From: Sinomonas cellulolyticus
Lineage (GTDB): Bacteria; Actinomycetota; Actinomycetes; Actinomycetales; Micrococcaceae
Assembly: GCF_014656475.1 (NCBI RefSeq)
Contig: NZ_BNCM01000011.1
Location: 1 to 64,000 of the forward strand
Direction of reading: 5' to 3'
Length of the DNA stretch: 64,000 bases
The notes beneath the pieces were generated by a model that saw only the letters and a program-made list of their open reading frames with translations, was not told the DNA's origin and did not search any database. Positions 59,376 through 64,000 of this stretch are shown here, piece after piece. The position numbers and the translations under genes were made by a program. How positions within the stretch are numbered: position 1 is the first letter of the stretch; every line of letters starts with the position of its first letter.

Positions 59376-60578
59376 GTGGCAGTGAGGGAAAGCGGAACCC
59401 AGGAGGCAGTGCAGCGCGGGATCCCGGACCGGGTGCTGATGTCGATCGGGTTCCTCTCCTTCTTCGACCGGTTCGCCACTCCCCCGATGCTGGTGGTCCT
59501 CGCGGACCGGACGGGCCTCTCGCTCGCGGACGCGGTGGGGCTCGTGGCGTCCTACTCGCTCCTCTACGCGCTGGGGCAGCCCGTGTGGGGGTTCATCAGC
59601 GACCGGTTCGGCCGCGTCACCGTGCTCCGGACCGCCCTCGCCGGGCTCGCGGTCGCAGCCGTGGCCAGCACGCTCTTCAGCACGCATCTGGCGCTGCTCG
59701 TGGCCCGCTCGGCGGCAGGCCTCATGGCCGGCTGCCTGTACCCCACGCTCCTGACGATCCTCGGCGACACACGCACCGGCGTGGCCAAGGCCCGCGGCCT
59801 CTCCGAGCTGCAGGTCTACTCCGCGCTCGGCACCACCGCGGCCACGCTGGCCGCGGGCAGCATCGCGGCCTTCACCGACTGGCGGGTGGTGTTCGGGCTG
59901 CCCGCCCTCGGGTGCGTGGCGCTCCTGTTCCTCCTCCGCCGGGCGCACGACGGCGCGCCGCACCTGCGCGGGCCCGTGGACTTCCGCGCGGCCTTCTCGG
60001 GCTCCGCCCTCGGCGTGTACGGCGTGGCGGTGCTGGAGGGGGCTGTGCTCATGGGCATCCTGACCTACTTCGTGCCGGCCCTCCAGCACGCCGATGTGCC
60101 GATCGCGCTGGCCGGCGTTCTCGCCGCGGGATACGGGATCGGCGTGATCGCCGGCGCCCGGCTGATGCGGCACCTCGTGCCGCGCTTCTCCCGCACAGCG
60201 CTCATGGGCCTGGGCGGAACAATCCTGCTTGCGGGCTATGCGGCGTCGGCCGTCGCGCAGACCCCCGTGGCCATCACGGCGACAGCCGTCCTGGTGGGCG
60301 CCTCGAACGCGGTCCTGCACTCCTCGGTGCAGGGCTGGGCCACCGAGGTTGCCCCGGCGGCGAGGGCCACCGCCGTGGCGCTGTTCGCATGCGCACTGTT
60401 CCTGGGCAGCTCTGTCGGCACCTTCCTCACGGCGGGACTCGCGGATGCCGGCCGCTACGGGGTGATCTTCGTGCTCGGCTTGGGCGCCACCGCGGTGCTC
60501 ATCGCGGTGGTGACGGTCGGCCACGCGGCGTGGGAGCGGCGTCGGGCGCAGGAGGGCACCTCAGAGCCGCGGGATTGA
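59376..60578 (+). CDS. MFS transporter
   Basis: The 400-residue protein has 12 helices and the MFS loop motif GFISDRFGRVTVLRTALAG. The start is GTG 59376 (GTG 59382 is possible), five bases past the PRC gene stop. The substrate is unknown; GTTAATLAAGSIAAFTDWRV resembles drug or sugar exporters rather than the MHS type. Confidence 0.8.
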   Translation: MAVRESGTQEAVQRGIPDRVLMSIGFLSFFDRFATPPMLVVLADRTGLSLADAVGLVASYSLLYALGQPVWGFISDRFGRVTVLRTALAGLAVAAVASTLFSTHLALLVARSAAGLMAGCLYPTLLTILGDTRTGVAKARGLSELQVYSALGTTAATLAAGSIAAFTDWRVVFGLPALGCVALLFLLRRAHDGAPHLRGPVDFRAAFSGSALGVYGVAVLEGAVLMGILTYFVPALQHADVPIALAGVLAAGYGIGVIAGARLMRHLVPRFSRTALMGLGGTILLAGYAASAVAQTPVAITATAVLVGASNAVLHSSVQGWATEVAPAARATAVALFACALFLGSSVGTFLTAGLADAGRYGVIFVLGLGATAVLIAVVTVGHAAWERRRAQEGTSEPRD

Positions 60579-60611
60579 CGCTGGGGCGCCCCTCGCGGAA
60601 ATGTTGGGCGC

Positions 60612-61700
60612 ATGCCTGCCGAAAAGCTCTTCACCCCCGTGACCATCAGGAACCTCGAGGTCCGCAACCGCCTCTGGGTCTCCCCCATGTGCCAGTACTC
60701 CGTCGAGAAGTGGGACGGCGTGCCCACCGACTGGCACCTCGCCCACCTCGGCTCGTTTGCCCGCGGCGGTGCCGGCCTCATCATGACCGAGGCGACCGCC
60801 GTCTCCCCCGAGGCCCGCATCACCAACTGGGACACCGGAATCTGGAACGGGACCCAGGCCGAGGCGTGGACCCGCATCGTCGAGTTCCTCCATGGGCAGG
60901 GGGCCACGGCGGCAATGCAGCTCTCCCATGCGGGGCGCAAGGCCTCCACGTTCCGGGAATGGAGCGGCAGGGGCAGCCAGCCCCTCGACGAGGGTGGCTG
61001 GGAGACCTTTGCCCCCTCGGCCGTCGCCTTCGACGGCTACGCCACCCCCCGTGAGCTGACCGTTTCCGAGATCCAGGGCATCGTCGCCGACTTCGCGGCT
61101 GCCGCGCGCCGGGCCGTGGACGCCGGATTCGACGCCCTCGAGCTCCACAGCGCCCACGGCTACCTCATCCACCAGTTCCTCTCCCCGCTCTCCAACCTCC
61201 GCAGCGACGAGTACGGCGGGAGCCTCGAGAACCGGGCGCGGCTGCTGCTCGACCTCGTCCGCGCGGTACGGGCGGAGATCGGCGACGCCGTTCCCCTCCT
61301 CGTGCGCCTCTCCGCCACCGACTGGGTGGACGGCGGCTGGAACCTCCCGGACACCGTCACCGTGGCCGGCTGGGCGGCGCAGGCCGGCGCGGACTGGTTC
61401 GACATCTCCTCGGGCGGCCTCGTCCCTGCGGCGAGCATCCCCGTCAAGCCCCTCTACCAGGTGGAGTTCGCCACCGCCGTCCGCACCGGCGCCGGGGTGC
61501 CGGTGAACGCCGTCGGCCTCATCACCAAGCCCGAGGAGGCCGCCGAGATCGTGGACAGTGGGGCGGCGGACGCCGTGATGGTGGCCCGCGAGTTCCTCCG
61601 GGATCCGCACTTCGCGCTGCGCTCCGCGCACGAGCTCGGCGTGGAGCTGGACTACTGGCCCCCGCAGTACACACGCGCCACGTGGCGCAAGGAAGGGTAG
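60612..61700 (+). CDS. NADH:flavin oxidoreductase (old yellow enzyme, YqjM-like)
   Basis: The 362-residue FMN barrel enzyme has the YqjM-type motifs RNRLWVSPMCQYS (with the FMN-proximal Cys), AMQLSHAGRKAST, and FDALELHSAHGYLIHQFLSP with the substrate-binding His pair. It reduces activated C=C bonds in enones using NAD(P)H. It follows the MFS gene by 33 bases. The C-terminal AREFLRDPHFALRSAHELG is typical. Confidence 0.9.
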   Translation: MPAEKLFTPVTIRNLEVRNRLWVSPMCQYSVEKWDGVPTDWHLAHLGSFARGGAGLIMTEATAVSPEARITNWDTGIWNGTQAEAWTRIVEFLHGQGATAAMQLSHAGRKASTFREWSGRGSQPLDEGGWETFAPSAVAFDGYATPRELTVSEIQGIVADFAAAARRAVDAGFDALELHSAHGYLIHQFLSPLSNLRSDEYGGSLENRARLLLDLVRAVRAEIGDAVPLLVRLSATDWVDGGWNLPDTVTVAGWAAQAGADWFDISSGGLVPAASIPVKPLYQVEFATAVRTGAGVPVNAVGLITKPEEAAEIVDSGAADAVMVAREFLRDPHFALRSAHELGVELDYWPPQYTRATWRKEG

Positions 61701-61889
61701 CGCGAGGACGGCGAGCGCCTGTGCAGTCTGCACTGCAGGAGAAGCGGCCGCTTGACCGCTTGCGGACCGGGTAACGCCTGCACGGTGAGAGGAGTCGGCC
61801 GCCTGGCCGATCCCACGGTGGAGAGGGGCGCAGGTGGCATCGATGACAAGGGCGGCGGTCGCGGAGACAGCCTGCGGGGCGTGGAGCGC

Positions 61890-63131
61890 ATGAGCGGGAT
61901 TCCCAGGCTTCGGGACAGCACGCTCGCCTTCGCCAGGGAGGGCTACACGTTCATCTCCACCCGATGCGACCGGCTCGGAACGGACCTCTTCCGGACCCGG
62001 CTCCTGCTGCAGCCCGTGGTGTGCCTGCGGGGGGCGGAGGCTGCGGGCGTGTTCTACGACCCCCACAACTTCAGCCGGGAGCATTCGGCGCCGCGCAGTG
62101 CCCAGCACCTCCTCCAGGACGAGGGCAGCGTGCAGACCCTCACGGGGCTGGCCCACCACCGGCGCAAGCGGCTCTTCCTCGACCAGCTCTCCAAGAGCTC
62201 CGAGCAGCGCCTCGCGGACATCTTCGCGGAGGGCTTCGACGCGGCACTGAGCAGGCCGGACCGCCGGCGGTTCAGGGTCGACAGCGACATCCGGGCCGTC
62301 CTGACCGCGGCAGCACTGCGCTGGGCGGGCCTCGAGGCGCCGCGCGCCGTCGTGGAGCTCCGGGCCGAGGAATTCGGCCTCATGGTGGAGCGGGCGGCTT
62401 CGCTGGGGCCACCGAACTGGAAGGCACGACGGCGGCGGGTCGCCACCGAGCGCTGGGCCGCCGAGCAGGTCCGGACACTGCGGGAGAGTGACGGCGCCGC
62501 GGACGGCGGGAGCCCGGCGTCCGCCGTCGCCCATCACCGCGACGACAGCGGCGAGCTCCTGCCCGAACCCGTCGCGGCGGTCGAGCTGCTCAACCTGCTC
62601 CGGCCGGTGGTCGCGGTCGGGCGGTTCATGGCGTTTGCCGTCCTGGCACTCATCCAGCGCCCGCTCTGGCGCGCCAGACTCGCCGAAGGAGACCCGGAGG
62701 ACGAACTCCTCTTCGCCCAGGAGGTGCGGCGCTACTTCCCCTTCTTCCCGCTCGTGGGCGGGACGGCGGCGCGGAGCTTCGACTGGCATGGCCACCAGTT
62801 CAGAGCAGGTGACACAGCCCTGCTCGACCTGTACGGCACCAACCATGACGCGCGGGTGTGGCACGACCCGGAGAGCTTCGACCCCGACCGCTTCCGCTGG
62901 TGGAGGCCCGACCCACACACCCTCGTGCCGCAAGGCGGCGGCGACGTCGTCACGGGCCACCGGTGCCCCGGCGAGGGCGCAACCCTCGGCCTCATCGGCG
63001 CCGCGGCACGCGTGGTCGGCCGGCACCCCGAGTTCGAGGCCCGGATCCAGGACCTTGCGGTCGACCTCCGCCACATCCCGGCCGCCCCGAAGAGCGGCGT
63101 GGTGCTGACGCGGAGGACACCCGGTTCCTGA
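61890..63131 (+). CDS. CYP152-type fatty acid peroxygenase P450
   Basis: The 413-residue P450 has the CYP152 heme loop PQGGGDVVTGHRCPGE with Cys359 as ligand. In the I-helix, LLNLLRPVVAVGRF places Arg238-Pro where other P450s have acid-alcohol; this Arg binds the fatty-acid carboxylate so that peroxide can be used directly. BS-beta, SP-alpha and OleT share it. No ferredoxin is needed or adjacent. The start chosen is ATG 61890 after GTGGAG. Product (alpha- or beta-hydroxy acid, or terminal alkene) cannot be read from sequence. Confidence 0.88.
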   Translation: MSGIPRLRDSTLAFAREGYTFISTRCDRLGTDLFRTRLLLQPVVCLRGAEAAGVFYDPHNFSREHSAPRSAQHLLQDEGSVQTLTGLAHHRRKRLFLDQLSKSSEQRLADIFAEGFDAALSRPDRRRFRVDSDIRAVLTAAALRWAGLEAPRAVVELRAEEFGLMVERAASLGPPNWKARRRRVATERWAAEQVRTLRESDGAADGGSPASAVAHHRDDSGELLPEPVAAVELLNLLRPVVAVGRFMAFAVLALIQRPLWRARLAEGDPEDELLFAQEVRRYFPFFPLVGGTAARSFDWHGHQFRAGDTALLDLYGTNHDARVWHDPESFDPDRFRWWRPDPHTLVPQGGGDVVTGHRCPGEGATLGLIGAAARVVGRHPEFEARIQDLAVDLRHIPAAPKSGVVLTRRTPGS

Positions 63132-63179
63132 GGGACTCACCGTGGGCCTGCACCTCCCCGACCCGCGCATGAGAATCAC

Positions 63180-63206
63180 AACCTGTCAACAGCCGCTTGA
63201 CAGGTT
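63180..63206. promoter_or_regulatory. Inverted repeat between CYP152 and the secreted protein
   Basis: AACCTGTCAA and TTGACAGGTT pair exactly across a 7-base loop, 49 bases after the P450 stop. It could terminate the P450 transcript or be an operator of the following gene. Confidence 0.5.
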
Positions 63207-63272
63207 GGCAGACCACCATGGTGAGACACCCTCGCGGCATACAGCGCCGCGGACCACTCTGGAGGCACCCAC

Positions 63273-63974
63273 ATGAAGATCACCCACCGCATCACCTATG
63301 CCGCGGCGTCCGCGGTCGCCGTCGCCGGACTCATCGGCGGCGGTGCAGCGATCGCCAACGCGGCCTCGACGCCAAGTCCCTCGCCGTCGTCGACCGGTTC
63401 CACGGACTCCGGCATGGCCAAGGGCCACGGCCGGGGGGCCGACCAGCACACGGCGGCGACGGCTGACGAAACGGCCAAGGTCACGGCCGCCATCAAGGCA
63501 AAGGACGCGAACGCCCAGGTCTCGAAGGTCGTGAAGGACGAGGACGGCTCGTTCGACGCCATGGCGACGACCAACGGCACCACCGTGCACTACAAGGTCA
63601 GCGCCGACTACGCAACCGTCACGGAGCACACCCGCGCCGGGCACGGAGGGGGCGCACACGGCCACGGCCAGCAGGCAGCCCTGAGCAGCGACGAGCTCGC
63701 CAAGGTCACCGCCGCGATCAAGGCGAAGGACTCGGCCGCCACGGTCGAGAAGTCGTGGAAGGACTCTGACGGATCGTTCGACGTCGTCGCCAGCTCCAAC
63801 GGCACGATGGTCAAGTACGAGGTCAGCGCCGACTACTCGACGGTCACCGCGGACGCGAATTTCCACCACGGCCAGGGGCACCACGGCGCCCAGTCCGGCT
63901 CGGGCACCCAGTCCGGCTCGGGCACCCAGTCCGGCTCGGGCACCTCCAGCCCCAGCGGTTCGACCCAGAGCTGA
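63273..63974 (+). CDS. Secreted protein with two tandem PepSY-like repeats
   Basis: The 233-residue protein has a Sec signal (ITYAAASAVAVAGLIGGGAA, likely cleaved at ANA-AS) and two repeats of about 70 residues: DETAKVTAAIKAKDANAQVS and DELAKVTAAIKAKDSAATVE, each followed by D-EDGSFD/DSDGSFD and a VSADY strand. The C-terminus has three GSGTQS repeats from a tandem DNA repeat. His-rich linkers (GHGGGAHGHG, HHGQGHHG) may bind metal. Function unknown. Confidence 0.75.
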   Translation: MKITHRITYAAASAVAVAGLIGGGAAIANAASTPSPSPSSTGSTDSGMAKGHGRGADQHTAATADETAKVTAAIKAKDANAQVSKVVKDEDGSFDAMATTNGTTVHYKVSADYATVTEHTRAGHGGGAHGHGQQAALSSDELAKVTAAIKAKDSAATVEKSWKDSDGSFDVVASSNGTMVKYEVSADYSTVTADANFHHGQGHHGAQSGSGTQSGSGTQSGSGTSSPSGSTQS

Positions 63975-64000
63975 CCGGGCCGCCCAGGGCTGAGACCCGT

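Noticed and set aside
1..64000. tRNA, rRNA, CRISPR arrays and prophage genes
   Set aside because: No cloverleaf-like clusters, regularly spaced repeats or phage structural genes were seen; a tRNA scan could still find something missed by eye.

Overview
The window is GC-rich actinobacterial DNA. GTG starts and 4-base start/stop overlaps are common, the sigma factor is of the SigB/F/G type, and GAF-ANTAR, DUF2637 and Pr6Pr proteins are present. This fits a Micrococcales soil bacterium of the Arthrobacter/Sinomonas kind; the genus is inference. No rRNA, tRNA, CRISPR array or intact insertion sequence was found.

Layout. 1-4.4 kb is an accessory patch: a lower-GC DUF262 + HEPN two-gene module, then gene debris (a 5' P450 fragment, the C-terminal end of an acetoacetyl-CoA synthetase, two small orphan genes) between two copies of a ~513-bp repeat. 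4.6-13.9 kb is a P450 / split PEP-synthase-like kinase / SDR / ferredoxin / ferredoxin reductase / HD phosphohydrolase / aldehyde dehydrogenase operon. It matches, gene for gene and in order J-I-H-G-F-E-D-C, the cre (4-cresol via aryl phosphate) cluster known from Corynebacterium glutamicum. 14.1-20.5 kb holds two VOC proteins, a GAF-ANTAR regulator, a TetR repressor with a doubled operator, a SigB-like sigma factor, an MmyB-type regulator and ilvD. 20.5-23.6 kb holds a DUF2637 protein and a small cytochrome b cluster with one frameshifted gene. 23.7-29.6 kb is the lower beta-ketoadipate operon pcaDFIJ-pcaR plus a benzaldehyde/vanillin-type dehydrogenase.

29.9-37.7 kb is mixed housekeeping: SRPBCC, alpha/beta hydrolase, YnfA, a cation efflux protein, a lipoprotein, a two-component system whose kinase carries an in-frame stop, and an aldo/keto reductase. 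37.9-39.8 kb is a phenol-hydroxylase-family monooxygenase resembling 3-hydroxybenzoate 4-hydroxylase. 40-46.4 kb holds stress/envelope genes, an MFS remnant, Pr6Pr, an ABC exporter and a Na+/H+ antiporter. 46.6-54.8 kb is a six-gene operon in which every junction is a 4-base overlap; it looks like quinate/shikimate use with two unexplained flavoenzymes. 54.9-64 kb holds lgt, a LysR regulator, a lipoprotein/Nramp-like/PRC-barrel operon, an MFS transporter, an old-yellow-enzyme homologue, a CYP152-type peroxygenase and a secreted repeat protein.

Taken together, the window looks like an aromatic-catabolism island. Cresols (cre), 3-hydroxybenzoate, aromatic aldehydes and shikimate would all feed protocatechuate, whose later breakdown is encoded by pcaDFIJ. 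The ring-cleavage genes pcaHG, pcaB and pcaC, and pobA, are not in the window. Three well-spaced GTTT-N16-GGG(T/A)A(G/A) sequences precede GAF-ANTAR, channel/PRC-barrel and Nramp/PRC-barrel genes, suggesting a local SigB-type stress regulon. All functional assignments rest on motif recognition and gene order read by eye; no database search was run.
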